The notes: generated by a model not told the origin, from the sequence alone. Numbered from the stretch's first letter, positions 1-8,832 are shown. The stretch: 64,000 bases of DNA from PALSA-1180 sp964624625 (GCA_964624625.1 CAZUXW010000006.1:1-64000), one strand, 5' to 3'. Translations and numbers: made by a program.

Positions 1-115
1 GTTTATAGGGCTTGGTAAGGGCTTGGGGATAACTCCTTCGAACTATACAACCTGTAGGACGGAAGTCAAGAATTTATTGTTCCCTCCTCACTCGCCAAAA
101 ACAATTTATCAGCGT

Positions 116-850
116 TCAAATATTTTTATGGACATCTTTATAAGCAAGCATCGAGAACAACCTTTGTTCCTTTTCATCGTCGAAGCCGCAGGTGTAATCA
201 AAGTTTTCAGGATTTTCATAGGTGCCAAAAAACATATCCCACCAAACGATATCCCCATAATTATTCCTATGTTTTTTATAACGGTGATGAATGCGATGCA
301 TTTCGGGCCGTTGAAAAAAATATCCCAGCCACCGAGGCGTCCTAATACTCGTGTGATAAAAAAATTCACCAAGGGCAGTACAAGCCGTATAAACACCCCC
401 TGCTTCAAGAGATAATCCCAACAGGGTATAAACAAGAAGACTGCCAATAATCGAATTAAGAATCATTTCGCCCGGATGTTTATAAAACGAGGTGATAACT
501 TCTATCCGCTGAGGGCTATGGTGAATTTGATGGAAGGCACGCCAAAGAAAATTACTTTTATGGCGCCAACGGTGCCACCAGTAAAAAATGAAAGTTGCGA
601 TGAAGTAGGCAAATAGCCCGCCCGCAAGAGGTCCGAGGGCGGAAGAAACCGAAAAAACGGACCAAGACGATAACCACTTTTCCCAAGTAACTCCCGCTAA
701 AAGAATCACCGCGAGTTGGACCATGTTAATGGCAACTACCCGGAGTGGCCAAGTTTTAACCGAAGGCATCTTCCATCCCGGGAAAAGCCTCTCGATAACG
801 AAGCAAAATAAAAAAATGGATAAGATAATTTTAAGGATAAAACCCTCCAT
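116..850 (-). CDS. Fatty acid hydroxylase / sterol desaturase superfamily membrane protein
   Basis: Di-iron oxygenase-like integral membrane protein of 244 residues. The expected histidine clusters are present: HRWRH at residues 93-97, HQIHH at 107-111 and HRIHH at 185-189, which in this family bind two irons and hydroxylate or desaturate a lipid. Hydrophobic segments near residues 5-20, 40-55, 70-92 and 125-150 would place the histidines on the cytoplasmic face. The C-terminus (residues 205-244) is polar. The substrate cannot be read from sequence; hopanoid, sterol-like, carotenoid and fatty-acyl substrates are all possible. The neighbour downstream in transcription lies at the window edge, so operon membership is unknown. 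Bases 1-115 hold no gene I can support. Confidence 0.85.
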   Translation of the reverse strand: MEGFILKIILSIFLFCFVIERLFPGWKMPSVKTWPLRVVAINMVQLAVILLAGVTWEKWLSSWSVFSVSSALGPLAGGLFAYFIATFIFYWWHRWRHKSNFLWRAFHQIHHSPQRIEVITSFYKHPGEMILNSIIGSLLVYTLLGLSLEAGGVYTACTALGEFFYHTSIRTPRWLGYFFQRPEMHRIHHRYKKHRNNYGDIVWWDMFFGTYENPENFDYTCGFDDEKEQRLFSMLAYKDVHKNI

Positions 851-883
851 CCATAATCAATGGCCTGATGCATTCTATATCTC

Positions 884-1855
884 TTAAGGATCGAAATAAA
901 TTCCGAAGCCCCAGTGCTCATCCTTCTCACGGTAAAATTGGCCGAATTCACTGTTGCCGTTGTAATACAAAAACGCCAATCGGACCGCCGGACGGCTTTC
1001 TTTTTTCCATTTCCATTGAAGGCCCCACTGGAGGGCCTGGTTGACGACCCCGCCGGCCTCGTCCTTCACCTTCAAGTCATAACCCGCGTAAACCCTGCCG
1101 CTGGTTTTAAATAAAAACTCAAAGGCGCCGGTGAAAAGCTCGCACCCGGCATGGAGAAAAAAGGGTTTTTCCGCAGGGTCAATATGGCCCCAATAGCCGG
1201 CTCCGCCATAGAGCCTTAGATTTTCCGAGGGTTGAAAGGAGGCCGTATAGCGGAAACTTTCCCTGGTATAGATGAACCTCGGGACGTAATCGAAAAGCTC
1301 GTCGCCCAGGTGGGAGCTGAAATGGACATACTCCAAGCGGTGGGAGAGCGGGCCGGTGGACTCGCTGAAATAAACCCCCAACTGCCAGTCGCTGATCCTC
1401 TCGGGAAAAACATTATAAGTCAGCACCCCGTTCACGTTCACCACCCTCAGGGGATAGCTGGTGGCGTCGGCCATTCCCAATCCGATGTAAGCCCCGCCCA
1501 ATATCCCCCATCCCCATCGGGATTGGTCGGAGGCCCGCCATTGTAAAAGTTCAATGGCCGAACCCACGGCGCCTTCATAAGCGTTGGGACCGCTTTGAAT
1601 CAAGATGCTGTTGTGGGGCTCCCGGGGATCGGCGATCAACCGCTCGAAGGCCGGCTCCGAGGGAAGAAAAACTAACCGCTCTTCCCCGGCGAAAACCAAG
1701 TAAGGACTAAAAATCAAAACCACGGCTACCACGAAGCCACGAAGCCACGAAGGAAGGCGAACAAAAGATGACTGTCTTTGGGGTGAAAAATTGTATTTCT
1801 TCGTGTCTTTGTGGCTTCCTGTCAGAGGTTTTTTAAGGTTTGATTTAGGGATCAA
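884..1855 (-). CDS. DUF1207-like outer-membrane protein, copy 1
   Basis: Secreted protein of unknown function, recognised as DUF1207-like by ADPREPHNSI near the mature N-terminus and the SSHLGDEL block. It ends in alternating aromatic strands and a terminal YFDP, suggesting a small barrel. It is a clear paralogue of the next upstream gene: DPREP, DQSxWGWG, SxHLGD and the EFGQFY-YFDP ending are shared. The start is uncertain. A TTG at 1855 behind a GGGGG run just overlaps the upstream stop. An ATG at 1906 would overlap by 62 bases, and a GTG at 1732 would give a signal peptide with no charged n-region. In every reading the signal-peptide region (LPSWLRGFVV then a hydrophobic run to VFAGEE) is encoded by one arm of a CACGAAG-type inverted repeat. 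Confidence 0.7.
   Translation of the reverse strand: MIPKSNLKKPLTGSHKDTKKYNFSPQRQSSFVRLPSWLRGFVVAVVLIFSPYLVFAGEERLVFLPSEPAFERLIADPREPHNSILIQSGPNAYEGAVGSAIELLQWRASDQSRWGWGILGGAYIGLGMADATSYPLRVVNVNGVLTYNVFPERISDWQLGVYFSESTGPLSHRLEYVHFSSHLGDELFDYVPRFIYTRESFRYTASFQPSENLRLYGGAGYWGHIDPAEKPFFLHAGCELFTGAFEFLFKTSGRVYAGYDLKVKDEAGGVVNQALQWGLQWKWKKESRPAVRLAFLYYNGNSEFGQFYREKDEHWGFGIYFDP
1733..1818. repeat. CACGAAG-type inverted repeat overlapping a signal peptide
   Basis: Arm 1733-1755 carries three tandem CCACGAAG units; arm 1797-1818 carries the complement (TTCGTG, TTTGTGGCTTC). The spacer is about 41 bases. Read on the minus strand, arm 1733-1755 encodes part of the hydrophobic signal region of the DUF1207-like copy 1. 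Confidence 0.8.
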
Positions 1856-2678
1856 AATAGACCCCCAGCGCCCAGTGGTTGTCCTGGTCTTGGTAAAACT
1901 GCCCATACTCGGCCTTGCCGTCGTAAAAAACCAGCGCCAACCGCACCGCCCTGGTATCCTCGGACGAAAACTGGAGCCGGATGCCCAGTTGGGCCGTCTT
2001 GTTCCAGGTGCCTCCCGCCAGGGCCTTCCATTTCAAATGGAATGTCCCATAGGCTTTTAAGGAAGATCCGATGAAATCCACGGCCGGACTATAGACCTCC
2101 GTCCCGAGGGAAGCGAAGAAGGCATTATCGTTGGGGAAAAAATTTTCCCAAACCCCGGTTCCGGCGTAAAGCCTCCAATCCCGCGAGGGATTGAAGGAGG
2201 TCGTGAAATTAAAGTTTTCCCCATTGTAAATAATAGGCTCTCGGATCCCTTCCAGCGAATCCCCCAGGTGGGAGCTTTGATGGACAAATTCCAAGCGGTG
2301 GGCGAAAGCGCCGGAGGATTCACTCAGGTACATTCCCGCGACCCAATCATTATCCCTCATGGGAAAAGCGGCTCCTTCCTGGTCGAGAAGGATGAAGCCG
2401 CCGCCACAAAGCCCCCAGCCCCATTGGGATTGGTCCCGGGCGTTGTAGCGGAGCAGCTCAAAGGTGGTTCCCAGGGAGCCTTCATAACGGGTTTGGCTGG
2501 TATGGGCGATGACGCTGGTTTGTGGCTCCCGGGGGTCTCCCTTAAGGGGTTGGAAGAGGGGTGTGACGGGAAGGAAAACCCAGCTTTCCTGGGCGGAAGC
2601 GAAAGTGGACAAAAAAAACAAAATAAAACAGGCCCCGCCACGAAGACACGAAGCCACGAAGAAACGCAATTTAACCAT
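1845..2678 (-). CDS. DUF1207-like outer-membrane protein, copy 2
   Basis: 277-residue paralogue of the neighbouring gene, with the same landmarks (GDPREPQTSV, DQSQWGWG, SSHLGDSLEG, YGQFY and terminal YFDP). I start it at the ATG at 2678, giving MVKLRFFVAS as signal-peptide start and a cleavage region near TFASAQ. A longer reading to 2765 would run into the glycosyltransferase stop and consists of repeat-derived codons (KPPRSHEITKKE). No strong SD precedes the ATG. The segment FFVASCLRGG of the signal peptide is encoded by an inverted-repeat arm at 2635-2664. Function is unknown; tandem duplication next to a GT4 gene hints at an envelope role. Confidence 0.72.
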   Translation of the reverse strand: MVKLRFFVASCLRGGACFILFFLSTFASAQESWVFLPVTPLFQPLKGDPREPQTSVIAHTSQTRYEGSLGTTFELLRYNARDQSQWGWGLCGGGFILLDQEGAAFPMRDNDWVAGMYLSESSGAFAHRLEFVHQSSHLGDSLEGIREPIIYNGENFNFTTSFNPSRDWRLYAGTGVWENFFPNDNAFFASLGTEVYSPAVDFIGSSLKAYGTFHLKWKALAGGTWNKTAQLGIRLQFSSEDTRAVRLALVFYDGKAEYGQFYQDQDNHWALGVYFDP

Positions 2679-2726
2679 AAAGATGGATTTTATTTCTTTC
2701 TTCGTGATTTCGTGGCTTCGTGGCGG
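2635..2726. repeat. CACGAAG-type inverted repeat at the start of DUF1207-like copy 2
   Basis: Two 30-base arms (2635-2664 and 2697-2726) are complementary at 27 of 30 positions and are made of CACGAAG units. The ATG at 2678 lies in the loop, so the leader and first codons of the gene sit inside the predicted hairpin. Confidence 0.82.
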
Positions 2727-2742
2727 CTTTGGGTTTTCTCTT

Positions 2743-3897
2743 TTATTTTTTAAGGATTTTTTCATAGGCTTCCAGCATGCGCTTGGCCATGGAAGTGGAG
2801 GACCATTTATCGGCCTCCGCCAAGGTCTCGGATTTCTTTTGGGCGTAAAGGGCCTTGTCCGTCAGCATCTTAAACACCGCCTCGGTAAATTCATCCTCGT
2901 TCAAGGCCGTCGTCAATCCCCCCCGGCCCCCGGCCATCACATCTTTGATCCCCATTTCCGCCACCGCCACCACGGGGGTCTCGGCGGCCATGGCCTCGGT
3001 CACGACCAACCCCTGCGTCTCGGTGATGGAGGCGAAGACGAAAAGATCCGACCCGGCGTAACAATCCCGCCAGTCCTCCTTGCTTAAATAACCGGCGAAA
3101 TGGACGCAGTCCGTCATGCCCAGGTCCACCGTCATTTTTTCCAGGTGCTTTTTCGCCGCGCCCTCTCCCGCGATCAGGAATTGAAGATTCGGAACGCGGG
3201 ACCTTAACCGGTTCACCACCCTCAGGAGAAAGTCGATGTTTTTTTCCTCCGCGACCCGGCCCATGAAAAGCAGGACCTTGTCCTCCGGCTTGTACCCTTT
3301 CAGCTTCCGGTACCTTTGGGGGTCCCTTCCGTGAAAACGCTCCAACCGGATGCCGGTGGGTATCACTTCGATGGGCCTCTTCACCTGGTAGCTGGATAAC
3401 ACGTCCCTCATTTCGGTGGAGGGCGTGATGAGCAGGTCGCAGGAATCGCAATAGCGCCGGCTGGCGGTTTTGGCGTACCAGATCGTCAGGGCTTTGGGCA
3501 GGAACCAAAGATAATGCTCGACGTAGGCGGCGAACAGGGTGTGATAGGTATGGACGACCTTGGCCCCGGATTTCCTGGCCCACTTGACCGCCGGCCCGCC
3601 GATGGTAAAAGGCGTTTGGGTATGGACAATGTCGTACCTCTGGCCGATGAACTGTTGGACCAGCTTTTGGTCCTTCCAAGGCATCCCCAGCCTGTCCTCG
3701 GGGTCGAAAAAAAGATAGAAAGAGGGAAAGCGGAAGATTTTGAAGGACCCGCTCTCGTCGATGTTGTTGGGAAAATCCGGGGCGTAGATATGGACTTCAT
3801 GCCCCAGTTTGGAAAATTCCTCGGCGAAAACCTGGGTCGAGGTGGAAACCCCGTTGATGCGGGGAAAGTAAGTGTCGGTCACGAGGGCGATTTTCAA
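2743..3897 (-). CDS. Glycosyltransferase family 4, diacylglycerol glucosyltransferase-like
   Basis: 384-residue GT4 enzyme of the GT-B fold. The N-terminal domain opens with TDTYFPRINGVSTS and contains HTQTPFTIGG and HTYHTLFAAY (residues 92-125). The C-terminal nucleotide-sugar domain has GRVAEEKN (213-220), GEGAAKK and the EX7E pair E293/E301 in ITETQGLVVTEAM. The N-terminal motifs resemble 1,2-diacylglycerol 3-glucosyltransferases and related mannosyltransferases, so a glycolipid product is likely but the sugar and acceptor are not determined. It follows proS after a repeat hairpin and precedes the DUF1207 pair. Start ATG gives MKIALVTDTY, typical for the family. Confidence 0.88.
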   Translation of the reverse strand: MKIALVTDTYFPRINGVSTSTQVFAEEFSKLGHEVHIYAPDFPNNIDESGSFKIFRFPSFYLFFDPEDRLGMPWKDQKLVQQFIGQRYDIVHTQTPFTIGGPAVKWARKSGAKVVHTYHTLFAAYVEHYLWFLPKALTIWYAKTASRRYCDSCDLLITPSTEMRDVLSSYQVKRPIEVIPTGIRLERFHGRDPQRYRKLKGYKPEDKVLLFMGRVAEEKNIDFLLRVVNRLRSRVPNLQFLIAGEGAAKKHLEKMTVDLGMTDCVHFAGYLSKEDWRDCYAGSDLFVFASITETQGLVVTEAMAAETPVVAVAEMGIKDVMAGGRGGLTTALNEDEFTEAVFKMLTDKALYAQKKSETLAEADKWSSTSMAKRMLEAYEKILKK

Positions 3898-3920
3898 GAA
3901 TAACCTTTCAAAACATTTTC

Positions 3921-4001
3921 ACCACGAAGCCACAAAGTTCACGAAGTTAAAAAAGACATTCTCTTTGGTTTACTTTGTGTCCTTCGCGGCTTCGTGGTTA
4001 A
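3921..4001. repeat. ACCACGAAG inverted repeat between proS and the GT4 gene
   Basis: Arm 3921-3949 reads as three 9-mers (ACCACGAAG, CCACAAAGT, TCACGAAGT). Arm 3970-4001 is the imperfect complement ending in TTCGTGGTTAAG. It lies just after the proS stop in the direction of transcription and may end that transcript. Confidence 0.8.
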
Positions 4002-4009
4002 GACCGGTT

Positions 4010-5740
4010 TTAAGGTGTACAGAGCTTCCATTCCTCGTCGGCCATTTCCTTGACCTTGGCCAAAACCTCCGCCACCGGCACCTTCGCCGGTTCCTTCTCA
4101 CGGCGCCGTTTCACCTCGACGACGCCCTCTTTCAATCCCCGCGAACCCACGCGGACGGACAAGGGCATGCCCAACAGGTCCGCGTCCTTGAACTTGAACC
4201 CGGCGGAAGCCTCCGCGCGGTCATCATAGAGAACTTCGTAGCCCGCCTTCTTTAAATCCTCGTAAAATTGGTCGGCCAGCTTGGCCACTTCCGGCTCCGC
4301 GGGATTCAAGCAGAGCAGGTGGACCTGGTAAGGCGCCAAGGCGATGGGCCAAAGAATCCCTTCGGCGTCATTGTGCTGTTCAATCGCCGCTCCCACGGTG
4401 CGGGTAACCCCGATGCCGTAGCAGCCCATCACGGCTTCGTGGTCTTTCCCATCCTCGCCCAAGTAGACGCATTTCATGGCCTTGGAATATTTGGTTCCCA
4501 GCTTGAAGGTTTGGCCCACTTCGATGCCGCGCACGATCTTCAACGGCTTGCCGCATTTGGAACAACCGTCGCCGGCCACCACACTCCGAAAGTCGTTATA
4601 CCAGGGAGCAGCGCAGTCACGGCCGATCTCCACGTGGATCAAATGCTTATCCTTGGCTAAGGCGCCGGTCACGTAATCGTGGCCCTCTTTTAAGGCGTTG
4701 TCCGCCAGGATCTTGACGCCCTTCAAACCCACCGGCCCGGCGAACCCGACGGGAGCGCCGGTCACTTCCATCACCTTCTCGGCGGGAGCCAGGACCAGCT
4801 CCGTGGCGCCCAACGCGTTCTGGACCTTCACCTCGTTCACTTCATGGTCGCCCCGTACCAGCACGGCCACTGGTTTTCCGTCCGCCAGGAAGATCAGGGT
4901 TTTGATAAATTGGGAGGCGGGGAGTTTCAGCAAAGCTCCCACCTCTTCCACGGTGTATTTCCCGGGAGTGTCGATGGCGGCAAAAGCTTCGGCGGTGGCT
5001 TGGGCGACGGCGGAAGGCGAGGGAACTCCCGCCGCCTTCTCCATGTTCGCCGAGTAGGAACAAGCGGGACACCAAGCGATGGCCGCTTCCCCGCTGTCGG
5101 CCAGCACCATGAACTCATGGGTGAAGCTCCCGCCGATGAGTCCCGAGTCCGCTTCCACGGGCGAAAATTCCAACCCACAGCGCTTGAAGATCCTTTTGTA
5201 GGCCTCATACATTTTCCAATAGGTGACGTCGGAGGAGGCCTCGTCACGGTCAAAGGAATATCCGTCCTTCATCAGGAATTCCCTGCTTCGCATCACGCCA
5301 AAGCGGGGCCGGACCTCGTCGCGGAACTTGGTGGCGATCTGGAATAGGTTCATAGGCAATTGCTTATAGCTCTTGAGCTCCCGCCGCACCATATCGGTGA
5401 TGACCTCTTCATGGGTGGGACCCAGCGCGTAATCCCGGTCATGGCGGTCCTTGACCCTCATCAATTCCTTGCCGTACTTCTGCCAGCGGCCCGTTTCCTG
5501 CCAAAGTTCAGCGGGGGTCATGATGGGCATCAGGACTTCCTGGGCGCCGCTGAGCTCCATTTCCTCGCGGATAATACTCATGATTTTGAGGATGACCCTT
5601 TGGCCCAAGGGCAGGTACTCGTAAAAGCCGGAGGCTACTTTTCGCATCAGCCCCGCGCGGAGCATCAATTTGTGGGAGGGAATTTCCGCCTCGCCGGGCG
5701 TTTCCTTGACGGTAGGGATGAAGGCTTGGGAGACTCGCAT
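4010..5740 (-). CDS. proS: Prolyl-tRNA synthetase
   Basis: Class II aminoacyl-tRNA synthetase charging tRNA-Pro in the cytoplasm. The bacterial-type protein of 576 residues begins MRVSQAFIPTVKETPGEAEI and contains the motif 2 region RFGVMRSREFLMKDGYSF, a YbaK-like editing insertion in the middle (KFIKTL-type segment ASQFIKTLIFLADGKPVA), the GCYGIGVTRTVGAAIEQHND motif 3 region and a C-terminal anticodon-binding domain. I use the ATG at 5740, which has AGAGG five bases upstream. A longer in-frame reading to 5791 is only the translation of a CAGAG-type repeat. It lies downstream of ispG, separated by a terminator and repeat region. Confidence 0.97.
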   Translation of the reverse strand: MRVSQAFIPTVKETPGEAEIPSHKLMLRAGLMRKVASGFYEYLPLGQRVILKIMSIIREEMELSGAQEVLMPIMTPAELWQETGRWQKYGKELMRVKDRHDRDYALGPTHEEVITDMVRRELKSYKQLPMNLFQIATKFRDEVRPRFGVMRSREFLMKDGYSFDRDEASSDVTYWKMYEAYKRIFKRCGLEFSPVEADSGLIGGSFTHEFMVLADSGEAAIAWCPACSYSANMEKAAGVPSPSAVAQATAEAFAAIDTPGKYTVEEVGALLKLPASQFIKTLIFLADGKPVAVLVRGDHEVNEVKVQNALGATELVLAPAEKVMEVTGAPVGFAGPVGLKGVKILADNALKEGHDYVTGALAKDKHLIHVEIGRDCAAPWYNDFRSVVAGDGCSKCGKPLKIVRGIEVGQTFKLGTKYSKAMKCVYLGEDGKDHEAVMGCYGIGVTRTVGAAIEQHNDAEGILWPIALAPYQVHLLCLNPAEPEVAKLADQFYEDLKKAGYEVLYDDRAEASAGFKFKDADLLGMPLSVRVGSRGLKEGVVEVKRRREKEPAKVPVAEVLAKVKEMADEEWKLCTP

Positions 5741-5766
5741 GAAAACCTCTAATAAAAGAATGATTG

Positions 5767-5932
5767 AACCACAGAGTGGACAGAGTAACACAGAGTAAAA
5801 ATTTAGGGGTACGGCGGTAAACCGTACCCCTAAGAGAAACCTATTGTCTTCAAAGGATTACTTTCGGCAAGACTTTTCATGGAGTTTTTTAAACAGGCTA
5901 AACTCTGCGGGACTCCGTTCACTCTGTGCTGA
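5767..5932. repeat. ACCACAGAG-type inverted repeat flanking a terminator
   Basis: Arm near 5767-5797 (ACCACAGAG, TGGACAGAG, then CACAGAG) and a degenerate complement near 5901-5932 (ACTCTGCGGG, TTCACTCTGTGCTG) enclose the 5803-5833 hairpin. It belongs to the same 9-mer family as the CACGAAG and CACCAAG repeats of the window. Confidence 0.7.
5803..5833 (-). terminator. Probable rho-independent terminator after ispG
   Basis: Perfect 12-bp stem TTAGGGGTACGG / CCGTACCCCTAA with a 7-base loop. On the minus strand it is followed by AAATTTTTAC. It sits about 100 bases after the ispG stop and before proS. Confidence 0.75.
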
Positions 5933-5933
5933 A

Positions 5934-7037
5934 TCAGCTTTTTTGAGCCGCTTTATCGATCTCGGCGGCCCGCTTCTTGATCTCGCCGATCAAGTTGGGC
6001 ACCAATTCCTCTTCCTTCAAGCGGGTCTTGACCTCGCCCTTCTCGAAAATAACCCCATGGCCTTTTTCCGCGCAAAGGCCCACATCCGCCTCCGCGCCCT
6101 CGCCCAGCCCATTGACCACGCAGCCCATGATGGCGACGCGCATATTGGTTTTCATCGTCAGGGTCGCCGTTTCCACGGCGTCCACCATGGCTTCCAGGTC
6201 CACATGGCAGCGGCCGCAGGTGGGGCAGGCCACGATCTCCACGCCTTCCTTGCGGAAGCCCATGGAACGAAGCAGGTGGGTGGCGACCTTCACTTCCTCA
6301 ACGGGATCGGAGGTGAGGGAAACGCGGATGGTATCCCCGATGCCGTCGGCCAGGACCGCGCCGATGCCGGCCGCGCTTTTGGTGATTCCCTGCATTTTGG
6401 TCCCTGCCTCGGTGACGCCCACATGAAAGGGATAGTCGCATTGCTCGGCTAACAGCCGGTAGGACCGGATCATGGTGGGCACATGGGAGCTTTTCACCGA
6501 GATGATCATTTGGTGGTAGCCCATGGACTCGATGAAGCGGATATGGCGCATGGCCGATTCCACGATGGCTTCCGGCGTGGGATGTCCGTATTTTTCCAAC
6601 AGGTCCTTTTCCAGCGAGCCGGAGTTGACCCCGACCCTCATGGCCACATTGAATTTTTTGCACTTCTCAACGACCTGGGCCAGGCGGTCCATCCCGCCGA
6701 TATTGCCGGGATTGATGCGGATCTTATCGGCGCCCTCGTCAATGGAGTCAAGCGCAAGCTGGTAGGCGAAATGGATGTCCGCGACCAGGGGCACCCTCAT
6801 TTTGGCCTTGAGTTTCGAGACGGCCTTCAGGGATTTGGGATTCTCGACCGTAACGCGGATAATCTCGCAACCCGCGTCCTCCAGGCGCTTGATTTGCTCC
6901 AGGGTCTCGTCCACCTCGTAGGTGAGGGTGTTGGTCATGGATTGGATGGAAATGGGGGCGTCCCCTCCCACTTTCACCTTTCCCACCATCACGGGACGGG
7001 TTTTGCGGCGCTGGATCTCAAAAAATTGATCGGACAT
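5934..7037 (-). CDS. ispG: (E)-4-hydroxy-3-methylbut-2-enyl-diphosphate synthase
   Basis: MEP-pathway enzyme converting MEcPP to HMBPP with a [4Fe-4S] cluster in the cytoplasm. The 367-residue protein has the TIM-barrel N-terminal part (RRKTRPVMVGKVKVGG, SIQSMTNTLT) and the cluster cysteines in CPTCGRC and GCVVNGLGE near residues 265-305. NGLGE replaces the usual NGPGE. This is the short bacterial form without the extra domain found in plants and some bacteria. GAGG lies a few bases before the ATG. Its usual partners dxr and rseP are about 8 kb away on the same strand, with unrelated genes between. Confidence 0.97.
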   Translation of the reverse strand: MSDQFFEIQRRKTRPVMVGKVKVGGDAPISIQSMTNTLTYEVDETLEQIKRLEDAGCEIIRVTVENPKSLKAVSKLKAKMRVPLVADIHFAYQLALDSIDEGADKIRINPGNIGGMDRLAQVVEKCKKFNVAMRVGVNSGSLEKDLLEKYGHPTPEAIVESAMRHIRFIESMGYHQMIISVKSSHVPTMIRSYRLLAEQCDYPFHVGVTEAGTKMQGITKSAAGIGAVLADGIGDTIRVSLTSDPVEEVKVATHLLRSMGFRKEGVEIVACPTCGRCHVDLEAMVDAVETATLTMKTNMRVAIMGCVVNGLGEGAEADVGLCAEKGHGVIFEKGEVKTRLKEEELVPNLIGEIKKRAAEIDKAAQKS

Positions 7038-7165
7038 TTTATCCTCAAAAAGGGTTGGGTTCGCTTGCTTTGGAATTGTCGGTTCTTGCTGACAACTGGT
7101 TTACGCATTATCCGGCAGGAATAAGCTTGTTTCAAGGCAAAGAAAAAACATGAAAATCCGCCAAA

Positions 7166-8728
7166 TTAACGCCGAATCAGAACTTTCATGACTTTTTGGG
7201 TTTCGTGGGACCCCGTTTTCCGGACGAGGACGAAATAATAAAGGCCGTTCGCCAGGTTTAGGTTGGTGACATTGAGGGTTTGGGGACCAGGCGATCCCTG
7301 TCCCGTGGGCAAGCTATCATCCTCATAAATTTTACGGTAGGCCAAGGTGTAGATTTTCAGCTTCACCAAGTCCGCGGCCTGGTCGTTTTGGTAGTAAAAC
7401 GACAAGGTATCCCCCGGATTGGAACTGTCGGGCCAAGGGTTGGGATAAACCACGTAAAGATTCGAGGGGGTTGGGGTCGAGGTCACGGTAAAGGTGGCGG
7501 TCGGCGTGAAGGTCGGCGTGCAGGTGTTGCCAAAGATCATGCAGGGAGTGTTGGTATCGGTGGGCGTAAAGGTTTCGGTTGGGGTGGATGTGGCGCAAGG
7601 TGTCTGGGGTATGGCAAGCCAGCTCTTAACCGGAACGCCATGCCAAGAGGTTGGGGTGAAATTCCAATCCGAGACGAGGATGGGACTGGAGGACGTGTGC
7701 ATATCCCAGCCAGTTCCGGAAAAATTATTCGCGTCCATCCAGTTCAAAAGAAGCTGATCCCAATTTCCGTTCGGATCGGAAACGCTGTTAGTCGGGGGGT
7801 TGAAATAATAGTTTTCCCCGAATTCGCCTATCAAAACCGGGTAAGTAGATGCTATTGGGGTAATTTTGGAATTCCCATCGTTGGGCCCCCAGTAACCTGG
7901 AAAAGAAGGGTTCGAGGTTCCCTTCCAGGGATAAACATGCGAGGAATAAATAATCCCATTCCCACTCGGTACGTCGGTTAAGGCATACCCCGAAACTCCC
8001 GTCAAGTCGTAAGCATAATCCAACCCGCCCGCGACTACGACATTGTTCGCGCCTGCGGATCGAATCACGGTTAGCAAAAGCTGCATCCCTGGCGTATGAA
8101 ATCCATAGGTAGCTTCTGTTCCACCGTTCCTCCAAATATTCCAGCCGCCCCCGGAATAATCATAGGGCTCGTTATAAAGATCAAAGAGCACTGCCGAGTT
8201 ATTGGCGTAACGCGCGGCAACGGAGGACCAAAAGGTAACGCTATTGTCATCGGGCATATATTGCTGCTTAGTGTTGGCATCGTTCCCCCATCCTGTTCCG
8301 CAGGGACTGGTGTTGCCTGTTTGCTTTCCCGACCAATGGAGGTCCAGCAAAGCGTAGGCGTTATTTGCCTGACAATAACTGACGATTTCATCAATAAGGA
8401 TCTGATAGTTTGGCCCGCCCCCTCCGCATCCAAACCAATAGTCTTGGTTCATGGGGATTCGGACGATATTGCAATTCCAAGCCGTAACTGCCTCCGCGAC
8501 TGTCGCCGTGATGCCCTGTCCAGGGGGGCCCTGATTTCCACTAGGATCAAATTCCATCCCATCCACATTGACCCCCTTCAAACGAAGCGTACAGCCTCCA
8601 CTCAGGGTCAGAATTTTATTCCCGACGGTGTGAAGCTGGTCAGAATTAGCCAAAGCCTCGGAAAGAGGGATCCCCGCGAAAATGAGAAAAGCGATTATGG
8701 CTAAAATTAATTTTCTTAACGCAGGCAA
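7166..8728 (-). CDS. Secreted glycoside hydrolase family 5 enzyme with Thr-Pro linker and C-terminal sorting-like domain
   Basis: 520-residue endoglucanase-like enzyme acting outside the cytoplasm. The start is a TTG at 8728 with GGGGAG six bases upstream, giving signal peptide MPALRKLILAIIAFLIFAG. The GH5 barrel shows ALLDLHWSG (127-134), DLYNEPYD with acid/base E187, SSHVYPW (262-268) and LIGEFGEN with probable nucleophile E302. A TPT-rich linker (about 415-455) leads to a C-terminal beta domain starting VVYPNPW, like the FlgD-Ig or sorting-type domains of secreted proteins. Cellulase, mannanase or another beta-glucanase specificity cannot be decided by eye. Two LacI-type palindromes lie in the 190 bases upstream, so sugar control is likely. 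Confidence 0.88.
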   Translation of the reverse strand: MPALRKLILAIIAFLIFAGIPLSEALANSDQLHTVGNKILTLSGGCTLRLKGVNVDGMEFDPSGNQGPPGQGITATVAEAVTAWNCNIVRIPMNQDYWFGCGGGGPNYQILIDEIVSYCQANNAYALLDLHWSGKQTGNTSPCGTGWGNDANTKQQYMPDDNSVTFWSSVAARYANNSAVLFDLYNEPYDYSGGGWNIWRNGGTEATYGFHTPGMQLLLTVIRSAGANNVVVAGGLDYAYDLTGVSGYALTDVPSGNGIIYSSHVYPWKGTSNPSFPGYWGPNDGNSKITPIASTYPVLIGEFGENYYFNPPTNSVSDPNGNWDQLLLNWMDANNFSGTGWDMHTSSSPILVSDWNFTPTSWHGVPVKSWLAIPQTPCATSTPTETFTPTDTNTPCMIFGNTCTPTFTPTATFTVTSTPTPSNLYVVYPNPWPDSSNPGDTLSFYYQNDQAADLVKLKIYTLAYRKIYEDDSLPTGQGSPGPQTLNVTNLNLANGLYYFVLVRKTGSHETQKVMKVLIRR

Positions 8729-8832
8729 AAGAAACTCCCCATTCGAGAACAGAAGCTTTTGGATAAAATCTGCAGAAAATATGCCATCATTCCCTCTTAA
8801 AACAAAGGAAAACCATCTCGCCCCTGCCTCAA

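Noticed and set aside
5741..5791. N-terminal extension of proS (MLLCPLCGSI)
   Set aside because: It is the translation of a CAGAG repeat arm; the ATG at 5740 has the SD and the family start.
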